This document shows, one piece after another, positions 1 through 11,100 of a DNA stretch of 24,622 bases. The position numbers were made by a program, and so were the translations under genes. The notes under the pieces are model-generated. The model worked only from the letters and a program-made list of their open reading frames with translations. It searched no databases and was not told where the DNA came from. The number at the start of each line of letters is the position of its first letter. Within the stretch, counting starts at the first letter, position 1. The stretch spans positions 193,307 to 217,928 of the forward strand of contig NW_022985230.1 of NCBI RefSeq assembly GCF_010093535.1. Reading direction: 5' to 3'. Origin of the DNA: Lindgomyces ingoldianus. Its lineage: Eukaryota; Ascomycota; Dothideomycetes; Pleosporales; Lindgomycetaceae.

Positions 1-1179
1 GAGCCCATCTGGAGGTTGAGCTCTTCTATTCTCGAAGGTCTCATGTTAACCCCCATCCTCGACAAACGCCGATCCGAACTACACATATTCCCTCGTCAAG
101 GCAAGACAACGCCAGGTTACCTCCAGTACATTCCGTTTACTTGGACAACGTGCAACAATTCAGCACACTTTGGCATGTCGACCAAGGCTATCGTTGAGAT
201 GATGGTTGTTTCTATGCTCAACTTCGAGGTTGACAAGTACCTTGAAGATGTCACTGCCGATAATCCTTCTTCTTTCCTGTTTGATTCACTAAGAATAACA
301 ATCCGCCAAGTGTTCGATGACTTTCATGGCCATATAGGCACTGGTGATTATGAAAGGGAGGGTAAAAGACGAAAGCTGCTCACAACCGAGCCGCTCCCTA
401 CGAAGGTGGGAGCCGTGGATTCACCCGTTTCTCATCGGACAAAATTGAGCAATCTCAAAGGAATACTATCCCAATTTGTTTCTTGGGTCTTGGAGCATCC
501 CAACGTTGTGGTTGCATCCAAAAGCATCCAGCGGCGGCTCAAGGATGAACTGGTCATCTTTCTCCTGGCGCATGTCGCGCAGGGCGAGGATAATTTCCGG
601 CTTCAGAAGTTGGACCGATCTTCCCGTTCTGCGAAGGGAATCATGGGAGTAGGGACATACTTCGACTGGGTTCGGACAACTTCTGCCGATCACACGAGCT
701 GTCCGTTTTCATTCGAGTTTTTTCGGTGCGTGGTATCACCCCCGGGGGTCGACTATTTCTCCACTGCTAGAGCACGTTATATTGGTCAAGACCTTTGCTG
801 CCATCTTGCCACCATGTGCCGTCAGTATAACGATTTTGGCTCTATGGATCGGGACCTCTTGGAACAAAACCTCAATAGTGTCGATTTCCCCGAATTTCTC
901 GACGAACAGACTGGTCCAACTAGCGAAATTTCGATGGTGGACCTGGCAAAGCAGAGACAGGTTGCGAGCAAGCAACTTCTTGAGATTGCATTGTACGAAC
1001 GGCAGTGCTTGGAACTAGCAGTCGCCCAAGTCCAGCAGGATGTTAAACCAAGAGCGTGGCGATCGCTACAGGTCTTCATCAAAGTTACCGACATTTACGG
1101 ACAGATATATATCGTCAAAGATATCAATCGCAATTCTAGGGAAGGTGAAAAACCAAGCGCTACTGTTCCGCTAATTTAG
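1..1179 (+). CDS. Fungal bifunctional diterpene synthase, C-terminal part (5' end off window)
   Basis: The frame is open from base 1, so the first in-frame start-like codon (TTG at 16) is probably internal and the gene continues upstream. About 392 codons end at TAG 1177-1179 without an intron. The protein resembles the C-terminal class I (alpha) domain of fungal copalyl diphosphate/kaurene synthases, which ionise a bicyclic diphosphate made by the N-terminal class II domain. Visible landmarks are YIPFTW and CNN near the start, the block MLNFEVDKYLEDV whose DKYLE (codons 78-82, bases 232-246) lies where the Mg-binding DEFFE/DDxxD motif is expected, and NDFGSMDRD (from base 829) followed by NLNSVDFPEF, matching the second metal motif NDxxSxxxE. 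It ends with VTDIYGQIYIVKDI. Odd points: Lys replaces the second acidic residue of the first motif, and Asp replaces the final Glu of the second. Product specificity cannot be read; family assignment is from remembered motifs. Confidence 0.75.
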   Translation, partial: EPIWRLSSSILEGLMLTPILDKRRSELHIFPRQGKTTPGYLQYIPFTWTTCNNSAHFGMSTKAIVEMMVVSMLNFEVDKYLEDVTADNPSSFLFDSLRITIRQVFDDFHGHIGTGDYEREGKRRKLLTTEPLPTKVGAVDSPVSHRTKLSNLKGILSQFVSWVLEHPNVVVASKSIQRRLKDELVIFLLAHVAQGEDNFRLQKLDRSSRSAKGIMGVGTYFDWVRTTSADHTSCPFSFEFFRCVVSPPGVDYFSTARARYIGQDLCCHLATMCRQYNDFGSMDRDLLEQNLNSVDFPEFLDEQTGPTSEISMVDLAKQRQVASKQLLEIALYERQCLELAVAQVQQDVKPRAWRSLQVFIKVTDIYGQIYIVKDINRNSREGEKPSATVPLI

Positions 1180-1251
1180 TTAGCGGTTATTTGCAGCGTC
1201 GTTAACTATTCCATGTCTTGGTTGCGTTTTCACTCACAGTATACCAGAAGG

Positions 1252-1281
1252 AGAACATGGAAGAACATAGAAGAACACCTG
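1252..1281. repeat. Short imperfect tandem repeat, 3 x 10 bp
   Basis: Three consecutive 10-mers, AGAACATGGA, AGAACATAGA and AGAACACCTG, lie 71 bp after the diterpene synthase stop codon. No function is evident. The rest of 1180-1560 shows no gene, only A/T-rich intergenic sequence. Confidence 0.5.
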
Positions 1282-1569
1282 AAACATCAGTGCTGTACAC
1301 TTATCGTCATTTTCGAACATTCTCACCTGACGACTCTGTGACGATTGTTGTTGTAACTATATACGCCTGCGATGTGTAGCCGACGTTTCCATTGTACCGA
1401 GGACCTAATATAGGCTTGATTGTATTATTGATTTGACTAGGAAAACAAACAAAAAATGAGCGAACCGTTTGCAATACTAGGCATCGGACAAACTTTACTA
1501 AGCTTGTTTCTTACATGCATGGCGGAGATGGAATTGGTTGCCTTGTGGGCACGCGCCATTTACTGGACC

Positions 1570-1584
1570 CGGTAGATTGGGCCG
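1570..1584. promoter_or_regulatory. Candidate CGG-N9-CCG binding site for a Zn2Cys6 regulator
   Basis: CGG at 1570-1572 and CCG at 1582-1584 form an inverted CGG pair with a 9-bp spacer, 15 bp upstream of the TATA box of the aldo-keto reductase gene. Paired CGG triplets are the usual targets of fungal binuclear zinc-cluster regulators, which often control metabolite clusters. The motif is short, so chance occurrence is possible. Confidence 0.3.
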
Positions 1585-1599
1585 CGGGGTCCACAAATG

Positions 1600-1607
1600 T
1601 ATAAAAG
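1600..1607 (+). promoter_or_regulatory. TATA box of the aldo-keto reductase gene
   Basis: TATAAAAG lies 93 bp upstream of the ATG at 1701 and is followed by a pyrimidine-rich stretch, the usual arrangement of a strong fungal core promoter. Confidence 0.6.
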
Positions 1608-1700
1608 AGGCACGCCTTTTACCGTAAGATTGCCAGATTCTCAAGCCCACTGCCTTCTACGAGAACCTGTATCTCAATCTATTTGCTCGGCGCAGAGAAA

Positions 1701-2824
1701 ATGGCACCTCAACTTATCTTCGGAACTGCAACCTTCGGCATGGATTTGACCGAGTTCCAGAACCAGGATTCCGTGAATTCTCTACTTCGAACACTTCGTG
1801 GTCTTGGCGTAGAGAGACTCGACTCAGGCGCGCGCTATCCGCCCTTGAATCCCGGTCGGTCTGAGATGTTGATTGGGGACTCGAAAGAGTTTTGCAAGGG
1901 CTTCATCATCGATACCAAAGTTTACACGAACACTCAGACCGACGGCAGTGGTGATCTGACCCGCGCGGGGATTAGCAAGTCCTTGACCGGCAGCTTACAA
2001 CGCCTTCAAATCAACGAGGGGGTAGGACATTTGCATATACATTTTTTTCTGGTGTCTGACATTGATTTGAAAAGATTAATGTGCTGTATGCACATAGGGC
2101 AGATCCGAGTACCCCACTCAAAGAGCAAATTCAGGGCTTCATAGAGCAAATAGCGCAAGGGCGCTGTAAGAGTGTAGGCGATAAACTCACCCAAGCTACA
2201 TCACCGCTAACTGAAAGCAGTGGGGTGTATCTAACACCCCGCCCAATGTATTGGAGAGAATACTGCAGTTGTGCGAAGAGAATGGCTGGGCAAAGCCTAG
2301 TTGCTATCAAGGAAACTATAATCTAGTCACCCGTGGCATGGAAACGAACCTGTTACCGACACTACGCGAGAATGGTATCGCATTTAATTGCTTCCAGTAT
2401 GTATCAACGCGCAAGTATGCATGAAAGTGGGCACTAACGCATGCACCATAGACCTCTCGCCGCAGGATTCTTAACCGGTAAGCTTGTCAACAAGACACAT
2501 GCCGGCACACGATTTGACAAAAGCAATCCTCTTGGCAACATCATACAGAAAATGTTTGGGTCCGTGGAGTTGCAGGATGCAATGAAAGTGTTCGATGCAG
2601 GGGTGCGGGCAGAGGGACTAGCGCCTACGGAGGTGGCCCTTCGTTGGCTGGCAAACCACTCGGTTCTAAACAACGGGGATGGCATAATATTCGGCGCGAG
2701 CAAGGTTGATCAAGCACCGGACACGGTAAGGTTCCTGCAGAGCGGGCCGTTGCCTCCATCGGTGCTTATTCTCGTCGAGAACCTCTGGTCTGCAGTAAAG
2801 GAAATGCGCGGCGACATAATCTGA
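1701..2824 (+). CDS. Aldo-keto reductase, AKR7 (aflatoxin aldehyde reductase-like) type, four exons
   Basis: I model exons 1701-2021, 2075-2173, 2221-2396 and 2452-2824, totalling 969 nt and 322 aa, a normal length for the family. Introns are 53, 47 and 55 bp; they end in AG, with branch-like CTGAC, CTAAC and CTAAC, and the third donor is a perfect GTATGT. The joined protein starts MAPQLIFGTATFG and carries the NADPH-dependent reductase tetrad Asp41, Tyr46 (LDSGARY), Lys73 (IIDTK) and His114 (LYAH). Joins restore SWGVSN and CFQPLAAGFLTGK. The block YQGNYNLVTRGMET is typical of AKR7 and of related fungal metabolite-cluster reductases. The likely role is reduction of an aldehyde or ketone in the cytosol. 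It lies 521 bp after the diterpene synthase and 213 bp before the methyltransferase, on the same strand, so a tailoring step is inferred. Without the introns the gene would look frameshifted; with them it is intact and unmutated. Confidence 0.88.
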
Positions 2825-3037
2825 GCGTTGGGTTTTATAAGACGACCCAGGATTTTGGGTTAGTAAATTTAGATGAAGTCCGTTACGTTTTGTGTGCCGT
2901 AATATCTAGTCCATACGCCATCAAGATGTTGCCTAGCGACTGACTGTGACGTGGACACAAGTAGGCTATGCGTCCTAATTCACGATTTTTATCTATACCT
3001 GTATCAAGACCTGAAAGGGAGCTTGCCTGCTACTACA

Positions 3038-4463
3038 ATGCCTCACTTAACACCACAACAACTGCTCGCCGAGCTGGAAGTTTTCGCTTTACAGCCACCA
3101 AATGAGGCTTTGGAGGACGCCGATGTCCGGGCCAAACTCTATGCCTTGTTTGATAAGGCGAAGAAATTACTGGAGACTCCGACCGAGTTGGTCACTAGAT
3201 TGCTGTTGTCTCAGGTGAGAGAATAGAATTCTTTTACTAGCCTACACGCTAATGCAAAGGGCACTTTAGCATGTCGAAGGCACGGTGATCGACGTTGCTC
3301 TAGATCTAGAATTATTCTCCAAGCTGGAAGAGGAAAATGGTAGCACCAAAACGCTTGAGACTTTGGCATCCTCTATCAAGGTGGAACCCGCGCTTCTTAG
3401 TACGTCTCTTTACAGGAGCTTTTATGGCTTGTTTCAAACCTGATTGACTTAGAACGACTTTTGCGTGCTCTAGCAGCATTTGGTGCTGTCCAAGAAGTTG
3501 AGCACGATGGCTATAGGCTATCGCCGTCGCACTCCATACTGGCAAATAATGACTTTGGACATGCGGTGGTTACTGTGTAAGAATATTTCCGTAACTGAGC
3601 TCATATCCACTTTATACTTACGTCTTGTAAGGTCTGAAATTCTCCACCCTACTTACCAAGCCCTACCCCAGTACCTGAAGTCAAGAAATTACGCGACGCC
3701 AACCGATCCAAAGAACACCGTAATCCAGCAGGTCTTTGGGATTAAAGACAAGGACATGATGAGCCTTGTTTTGGAAAAGCCCGATTGGGCACGCGGTTTT
3801 GGCATGCTCATGAGCACATGGGGCGAGAGCCATGCTTTGCTCCAGCATCTATATCCTGTCAAGGAAAGGCTTGTGGCGGGTTTCAACGCCGATATCAATC
3901 CAGTATTGTTTCTGGATGTCGGCGGCGGATACGGTCAGAAGTCCATTGCTCTCCGGCAGGCATTCCCCGACCTCCCAGGCAAAGTCGTCGTTCAAGACAT
4001 GCCCGTGTTCATTGATACTGCACCAGTTGTGGAGGGGATTGATTTTACTGTCCATGACTTCTTCACGGAACAACCTGTCAAAAGTATGAAAACAATGTCT
4101 CTTCAATATCATTTCCGTTAATTAACGTATGGTCTAGGCGCAAAAGCGTATTATATCCGGCAGTGCCTACATGATTGGCCGGACGAAGCTTGCGTGAAGA
4201 TATTGAGCATGCTTCGACCTTCCCTAAAACCGGGTTACTCCAAACTTCTTATTCACGAATTGATAGTACCCGAGACTGGCGCCAGTACATGGGCCGCCGT
4301 GCAGGATATCAACATGATGTCTCTGGCCGGTGTAGCTGAGCGAACGGAGAAGGATTGGAAGAGTCTCATTCATGCTGCTGGACTCGCCGTTGAGAACATT
4401 TATCGAGCTACGGATGGGGTCTCTGAGAGTGTCATCGAAGTAGTTGTGGAAGAGCAATGTTAA
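3038..4463 (+). CDS. SAM-dependent O-methyltransferase (COMT-like fungal type), five exons
   Basis: Exons 3038-3214, 3270-3399, 3453-3576, 3632-4083 and 4138-4463 join to 1209 nt and 402 aa. The four introns are 53-55 bp with GT...AG ends. The start at ATG 3038 gives MPHLTPQQLLAELE, an ordinary helical N-terminus; an upstream reading frame exists but has no better start. The N-terminal part (HVEGTVIDVALDLELFSKL, then LLKRLLRALAAFGAVQEV) is the winged-helix dimerisation domain of plant COMT-like enzymes. The SAM-binding glycine motif LDVGGGYG is at residues 238-245, the acidic VVQDMP strand follows, and the catalytic base His306 sits in CLHDWPDEACVKIL. The C-terminus SESVIEVVVEEQ is typical. 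It would methylate a hydroxyl of a small molecule; the substrate is unknown, but the position beside a diterpene synthase suggests a diterpenoid. All family residues are present, so it is probably functional. Confidence 0.9.
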
Positions 4464-4898
4464 GCACGTCAGAAACTTCCTCGAAGGCATGGTGATATTG
4501 TGCATGGTTTTAGTCAATGGTACACTATTTCTTGAGAGAAACTTGAATATCTACTGTAAATCTAGTACGGCGCTTAGATTCGTATCCTTATATATAGGCA
4601 CTTGCGAGTTCTCATTATCCTTCTGACACCCGACGCTCGAATATCTTACTCCACGGCACAGCGCCCACAATCTCAATCCTTTGCCAAGAGCATCTGCCCT
4701 TCGCCGTAGCAACCCACCGAAGTGATGCCAGGATCAAGACTCCAACAAAAACTTCCACAGCCCTTCTTTATCTATCTCCCTGCGACTGCTGCGGGTCAGG
4801 CCTTGTTCGTCTCGATTGGGCATCGCGCTGGATCCGACCCCCTTTTCGCTCCTCTTTTTGGCCTAGATTGGTGGACTTGACCATGGCGCCACCTATTA
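4464..4898. other. Intergenic DNA with TATA-like box, CT-rich leader and possible truncated gene start
   Basis: This is the last non-mutated sequence before the transposon block. It holds TATATATA at about 4588-4596, then a pyrimidine-rich tract from 4760 to 4860 that looks like a fungal 5' leader, then ATGGCGCCACC at 4883 in a good initiation context. The reading frame stops after seven codons (TAG 4904-4906), at about the point where the mutated DNA begins. One reading is that a + strand gene lost everything after its first codons to the hAT insertion; another is that the frame is chance. I see no recognisable protein. Confidence 0.3.
4771..4865. repeat. 95-bp exact direct repeat, copy 1
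   Basis: Every base from 4771 to 4865 matches 24528-24622. The unit is not RIP-mutated, contains many CpG and TGG sites, and lies in the CT-rich leader-like stretch just before the mutated block. The base before the repeat differs between copies, so the left boundary is real. The right boundary cannot be judged, since copy 2 ends at the window edge. Confidence 0.95.
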
Positions 4899-5727
4899 CA
4901 GTATAGCGTATAATTGCTCCTTTGTGTAAAAGATAGCTGCTTCCTCTCTTGTTCCCCTAGCTATTGCTAAGACGCAGTTGCAAATGCAAAGAGTAAGAGG
5001 AACCTATCTAGAGCGCATCTTTCTTAACAATATCTACTGCAATGCCTCTTAAATAGATAGTATATACCACAGACTTGCGTTAAGGGCCGCTCTAGGAGCA
5101 AGTATAGCTATGCTATTGCTACCCTTGTCTCTCTATGCCCTCTGCTTACTTAAATAATAGTGCTCTTAGGATAGGCCTGCTATTGCAGCTGCCTATGCAG
5201 AATTGCTAATTTAATATCTTCCTAAATACAGCCACCTCCTCTGCGCTCCATGCAGAACTGCGCTCCCGCTCCCGCGGCTCCACACGCACTTACTGTCACA
5301 CCACTATATCCGAGAGCCGCATTGTAGTGCTATAGTAGCTAGGTATAATAACCTCCCTGTTTTACAATCTAACAAGGACATAAGACTGCTTCTAGATAGT
5401 TTACCCCTACTTAAGTTCCTTACACTGCTAGCGCAAGGATTTGCTTACTAATGCTCCTTTAAGACAATTAACTGTAATATGTACTAACAGCACTTAAAGA
5501 AGGTTTATAATAAGAGCTAGACGCTAGCTAAGCAAGTAGTAGCAGAGTGCTTCCTTTAGAAATAGGCTCTGCTAAAGTTAAATTTCTTATATTAATACTA
5601 GCAAGTGGATGCAACTAGCATAGGGCTAACAGCTATACATGACTATCATAGTTGAACCACATTAAGAATCACTCTAAACTATACCATATTAGTATCGTTT
5701 AAACTATACTATGTTAATTATAGTGTT

Positions 5728-5763
5728 AAACTGCGTTAAAAACTGCGTTAAGAACTACGTTAA
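5728..5763. repeat. 3 x 12-bp tandem repeat in the hAT subterminal region
   Basis: AAACTGCGTTAA occurs twice in tandem, followed by GAACTACGTTAA. It sits in the non-coding end of the hAT element, where transposase-binding subterminal repeats are often found. That role is inference only. Confidence 0.6.
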
Positions 5764-5860
5764 GTAAATATACATTAATTTAAGCACGTTAGCGTAGTTA
5801 CTTGCTTTAATACTAATCTATCCTACCTGCTCCCTTATTAACAACACTAAGAAGAGTTTC

Positions 5861-7755
5861 TTAAAGCTCTAGATTAATTAGTAGACCTATTCTGCTGTCC
5901 TAGACTAGCTTAATGTGCCTCTGTTGTATCTAATTGCTAATACACTTAATTATCTTAATAGTAGTGCATTATAACTGCAATCTATCCTATAAACAGGTCC
6001 TTTAGGCCCTAAAGAAGGTCTGTTCTAGCTCTAATAATTCTGCGGGGATAGAGAGAATAGCTATAGCTATGCAGCTAAGCTCTAGATAGCTGCAACGCTG
6101 CTTAGATTAACACTACTACTTAAAAAAAGTAACTCTGTCTTTTAAATTAATAGCTAGGCTATTAATAAAGCTTTTAAAGTTATTATCTAGCTATAAACTA
6201 ATAGTCTTTACCTTTGTCTTTTGCTTTAATAACATAAAGACGTTCACAGGCTTATCTAGCTGTCTAGTTAATATACTAGGTATGTTATCTAGAGCTAGAG
6301 AAGAGCCTAGTTTACTATTAAGCTTAAAATTATTTACCTAGATTATATTAGCAAGTTTAATAGCTAGCTCCACCCACTCTTCTAGCTAGTTCTAGTGTAG
6401 GTAGGCAGCTTACTTACGCAGATTAAGTAGTATTGCAGCAGCGTATACAAGTGTCTCTTCTGTTTTGTTGTAGTATTTGTTAAGTACATACTAGCCTATA
6501 TTAATAGCTTAAATTATGCGTTTATTATAGTTTTTAGGTAAGAAGTAGTAGTTCTACTAAACATAAGTACTTAGCTCTATTAAGGGGAACTAGATACTAA
6601 CCTTCTGCTTTTTATACTATGTTAATAGGAGATCTATAAGCTTAAGTAATTATGTAATTAATAACTTATTCTTCTTTACATATAGAGTTGCTAATGCAAA
6701 TAGCTCTAAAAAGTAAGCAGCCTTTTTAAGAATATTCTAATTATTAGCTTAAAGCTAATTATTGCCTAGAATGTCCTTATAGTTAGTTATAAAGCTCTTA
6801 ATCTTGTCTATCTTCTTTAAGGCTTGTGTGATAACCTAATACTAAAAAGACTATTATATCTAATTATTAATTCTAAGATGTAGACTAATAGCTTTGTCCT
6901 AGAGACCCTAGTAGATTGTGGAACTTTAGAGCTAGACTGTAAGATTGTAAAGCTTACGTAATGTAGAGATGTTCTTAACGCTATTAAAGTCCTTAACTAA
7001 GATAATGCTTACATTACTACCTTACTACTTCTATTATTTGCTTTATCCCTTTGTATAAAAGAGCTCTGCTTTAGTTTATTTATAATAAAAGGTAAGGACA
7101 CTTAAAAACTGCGCAAGAAGAGCTTCTCTAGCAACACTAAAGGCAGTCTTAAGAGCGGCAATAAGAGCCTTTTAGAAAGACGCAAGGAGGAAAGCTTAAA
7201 GGAAGAGATTAATAATATAAGTAATATAATAGACCTAATAATGCTTTGCATTAAAGTTAATCTACTTAGATAATTAGCTTAATAAGTGCTTAATTAAACT
7301 TATAACTAATGTTGTATTTACGCTTTAATTACTTTAATAAAGCTTTTAGATAAGTATTATTTAATGTTGCATTATTACCTACATAATAGCTAATCTAGAA
7401 TGTAATATTATATTTTCTAAGAGTATCTATAATAGAAACTGCTTGCTGCTCTCTAAAGTGGCTGTCACGTAGCTCTAGGAGCCCTAGAAGTGCCTTTTAA
7501 AGCTAATAGTCTTAATTAACCTATTATGCGCAAACTGCGAGCATTAAGTGACAATGCAGCAATGCCTAGAGGTCTAAGAAGATGTAAATAGGGCTTATAG
7601 CAGTTGTTATGCTAGTAGACAGCTGCTCTTAATAGAGCTTATAGTTTACTATAATGTATTGCACAACTGTAGTTCACGTAGTAATTAGCTTATCCTTAAT
7701 AGCAGGGTTGCAAGCAAGGCAGAGTTGCTCTAGTTCCTTCTATTTAATAGCTAAG
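5861..7755 (-). pseudogene. hAT transposase remnant (C-terminal two-thirds)
   Basis: Read on the - strand, the frame holds recognisable hAT segments separated by TAA/TAG stops made by RIP. In order: LEQLCLACNPAIKDK and TTVVQYI (about 7600-7740), IYIFLDL where hAT enzymes have a conserved Asp-Leu-Trp, VGNNATLNNT near 7340-7390 (family consensus resembles VGDNATSND), and the hATC dimerisation region at about 5940-6130 with KWW-like codons followed by IAIAILSIPAELLELEQTF. The probable stop is at 5861-5863. The BED zinc finger expected upstream is missing because Gypsy-1 inserted at 7756. At least one small frame disruption lies near 7390. The gene cannot be functional. Confidence 0.8.
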
Positions 7756-8073
7756 TGTCACAATTGTGCACAAGTAAGGTTATAGAGCTTCACAGAGGTC
7801 TAGTTTAATTACTATGTAAGGTATTATAGTAGGTACAAGACGTTGTGTAAGGAACAGGAAGGTTTAAGAGGAAATTAGTAATTAAATACTTAGCTTAGAA
7901 GTCTAAGCACTTTAGGTATAAATTAAGCCTGTTCTAGGTTTAGTTAGTGTTAAGGCAGTTTATGCTTAAGTTTATGTCTATATTATGTTATGTTTATGTT
8001 AGACGTGCACTAATAATACTCTAGTATGTGTCTAATACAGTTATGTCTAAGATCTAGAGAGGATACTGTAACA
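7756..8073 (-). repeat. Gypsy-1 3' LTR (318 bp)
   Basis: It starts TGTCAC and ends GTAACA, which is the mutated partner of an original GTGACA. The first 134 bp match 13103-13236 with 12 differences. The neighbouring polypurine tract marks it as the 3' LTR on the - strand. Confidence 0.85.
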
Positions 8074-8149
8074 GTACCCCCCCTCTTATTAGAAAGGGAA
8101 TCCTTTACATTAGTAGTTCTAGCATTAGGTTGTTTTTATTAGGGTACAG

Positions 8150-11100
8150 GTTTAGTTTAGATAGATATTAGGCGTAGAATTAGGTTACTGCAGAGTTCTC
8201 TTATAGGGCTTTTACAGGTTCCTACAACAGTTTATTGTATCTAGTCTATTTTATAAGGTATTTATAGATATGTTTTTTCTTGTTAAACTAGATCTATTTA
8301 ACGTCTTCTATAATATATTCTAGTTTGTTATTTATAATAACAGGTTTAGGTACTAGGTTTAGCTGTCTAGGTAGATAGTTAGATTTAAAGGCTGCTTAGC
8401 GCAGCAACAATACATAGAACACAGGGTGTATCTTTATGCTATTAGGTAGGATTAATTAGTAAGTGTGTAATAAGACTATATAAGCTACTGTAAAAGGGCT
8501 AAAGTTCTTCTAATTAAGTTTCTTTAATTATTAGTTTATTTAGATATTTCTAGCGTCTAGCTAAACCTTCTTGCCAGCTGCATACGTAGGGGCAGGGGTT
8601 TAGGATTAGTTTATGTACTCTTGTTAAAAAGCTTAAGCCTATGTAAGCTTTTTATAAATGTATTTAAATATGTTTTAGATTTTATTAATAAGTCTATTTA
8701 CATTTATTACTTATACAGATTAATAAGTTAGTTAAAGAGTATTTAAAGATAGTTTAAATCTTATTTAAAGGTAGTATCTATAGTTTACTAAGAATAGAGA
8801 TACTTATGTTAATTTAGATGTTATGTTATTAGCTTTAAACTATGCTATAGCTAACTATTTTACTTAGTTATTTTACTAGTAGTTTATGTACACTTGTAGG
8901 ACTTATTTTATTACAGTGTTTATGTTCTTAGTCTAGCTGTTAGTCTCTAGGTAAAAAGCTGTAGATAAATAGAGGATAATTTAGAGCTGTTTACAAAGTT
9001 TGTTCTAGAAGGCTAAGACAAACTACATACCTTTATTTAATATAATTATGTTAGGCAGGCTATAGTAAACTTATACATATTAGTAGAATAACTAGGCTAT
9101 ATTAAGGGCAGTTATAGAGGAACATAGTATTAGGTGTTAATACTTAGTTAAGTAATTAACAACTACTATAATATTTATGTACTTTTTAGATAAAAGTAGG
9201 TCTATAATAAAATTAATTAATATGTCTTTTTAAGCTTGTTTAAAAATTAGGAGCAGTTTAAGCAGGCTATTATACCTTTTTTAAAAGGCTTTTACTTTAT
9301 AGTAAGTATAGCAACATAATATGTATTAGTGTACAGTATAGAACATGCGGGGCTAGTAGTACTCTCTCTATAGTAGGTTAAGAGTCTTTTCTTTGCCTAG
9401 GTGTTCTTTAATAGGCAAGTTATGTACAATTTAGAGTAGTTTAATTCTTAGTTTATTAGAATTAGAGATTATAAGTTAGTTATAGTAATATAGCTTACTA
9501 TTTTAGTTTTTATAGTTAGCTAGTGTTACTTTCTTTAACTAACTAGCGCTGTTTTAGAGTAGGTCTAAAGTTTCTTAAATAAATTTATTATTTAGATACT
9601 TATTAGTAATAATTTAATTAATTATCTAATCTATTTTATTTAAGTTAAGGTTTAAAAATAGCTTAAGTTAGAGTAAAGTTTAGTGTTAAGCCTTTTACAC
9701 TTCTTTTTAAGTAGAGACGTTTTAGGATTGCTTTGTAAAGGCATCTAGTTTCCCTTTATCTTAACTAGAATAATAAGTAATCTTAAAATTAAAACAAAAC
9801 AGATATTTAGACTAATAGGCTTATTAGTAGCTAAGTTGTTTTATAGTTACAAAGTACTATAAGTTCTTATACTTAGATAGAACCTGTATTAGATGCGCTG
9901 CACCTTCTAGTTTAGGTTGCTATTATTTAAAGCAGTATACTATAGTAAGTAATTTTTTATTATAGATCTTATAATTACCTTCTATAAGGCTTATTTTTTT
10001 TAAGAAGTATGTAATAGGCTTAATAGTCCTATCTAGCTTAGTCTAGAAGAGAACTTCTGCTACTACATAGTCTAAGGCATTAGCTTTTACAAGTATTAGT
10101 AGTTTAAAGTTAAAGTAGTAGAGTATTAGAGCTTTAGTAAAGGCTTTCTTTAGCTAGTTAAAGAACTGTTAGTAATTTAAGTTAAAGTTAAATTAAATTT
10201 TTTTCTTAGTAAGTGTAATTATAAGGCTTACTAGCTATAAAAAGTTGTTAATAAATTATTAGTAAAAGTTAGTAAATCTTATAAAGGCTTAAATGTTCTT
10301 TATGTCCTTTAGGTATTACTAATTTAGCATAGTCTAAACTTTAACAGGGTCTATTTAGATGCTATCTGTAGAGATTATATATCCTAAATATGTAACCTTT
10401 AATTAGTAGAACTTACATTTGTCTATGTTAAGTTGCAGACCTACTTCTTTTATAGCCTTTAGCACTAGGCGTACATGCTGTTTATGCTCTAAAAGGCTAT
10501 TACTATAGATTAGAATATTGTTAATATACATAGTGCAGAACATGTCTAGGTAGGGTTAAAGTAAGTTATTTATAAAATATTAAAAAGTACTAGGCGTGTT
10601 AGCTAAGCTAAAAGGCATTACTAGGTACTTAAATAGTTTATATTAAGTCTAAAACGCTGTTAGCTACTTATTACCCTTTGCTATTCTTAGCTTGTTAAAG
10701 GCAGTAATAATATCTAACTTTATAAAATACTTTACTTTACTTAGTTAGCTTAGAGTTTCTTATAAAAAAAGAATTAAGTATTAGTTTTTAATAGTAATAG
10801 CATTTAGTCCTTAGTAGTTAACACAGAATTAAAGCTTACCCTTAAGTTTCTTTATAAATAGTATAGGTAACACTACTAGTAAAAAGCTAGCTTAAATAAA
10901 CTTTTTTTTTAAGTTTTTATTAAAGTATTTTTAGAGCACTTTTAATTTGTTTAGCAACATTCTATATAGTAGCCTATAACTAGGTTGTTTACTAGGCTTA
11001 AAGGTTATCTAGTAATTATATAAACATTATATTAAAAGCTTATTAGACTTGTCTTAAAAGAAGACATATAATAAGTTATAGTAGTCTTAAAAAACTATTA

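Larger units (their letters stand above)
4899..7755 (-). mobile_element. hAT DNA transposon, RIP-mutated, cut by Gypsy-1 insertion
   Basis: Mutated DNA rich in CTA/TAG begins abruptly near 4899, where CAGTATAGCG could be the terminal inverted repeat of a hAT element (they commonly start CAG) preceded by an 8-bp candidate target ACCTATTA. Only one end is in the window, so neither terminus nor target duplication can be confirmed. The - strand encodes a hAT transposase remnant ending at 5861. The N-terminal part of the transposase and the other terminus should lie to the right of all the nested elements, outside the window. 4899-5860 is the 3' non-coding part and includes a less mutated GC-rich island at about 5230-5320. 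Confidence 0.7.

Noticed and set aside
97..333. VFDDFHG (around base 310) as the catalytic DDxxD motif
   Set aside because: Its position relative to YIPFTW and CNN does not fit the remembered family order, in which the motif follows MLNxxVD; kept only as a refutation test.
466..1094. Minus-strand frames within the diterpene synthase
   Set aside because: They are shadows of a well-supported + strand coding sequence.
1683..2824. Aldo-keto reductase as a frameshifted pseudogene
   Set aside because: Three short canonical introns restore one uninterrupted 322-aa frame with a full catalytic tetrad.
4444..4626. 60-codon + strand frame after the methyltransferase
   Set aside because: It overlaps the methyltransferase end in another frame and has no recognisable features.
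4899..7755. Reading 4899-7755 as another gypsy element
   Set aside because: No RT or integrase motif is present, whereas VGxNATxNxT and the hATC-like block IAIAILSIPA match hAT transposases.
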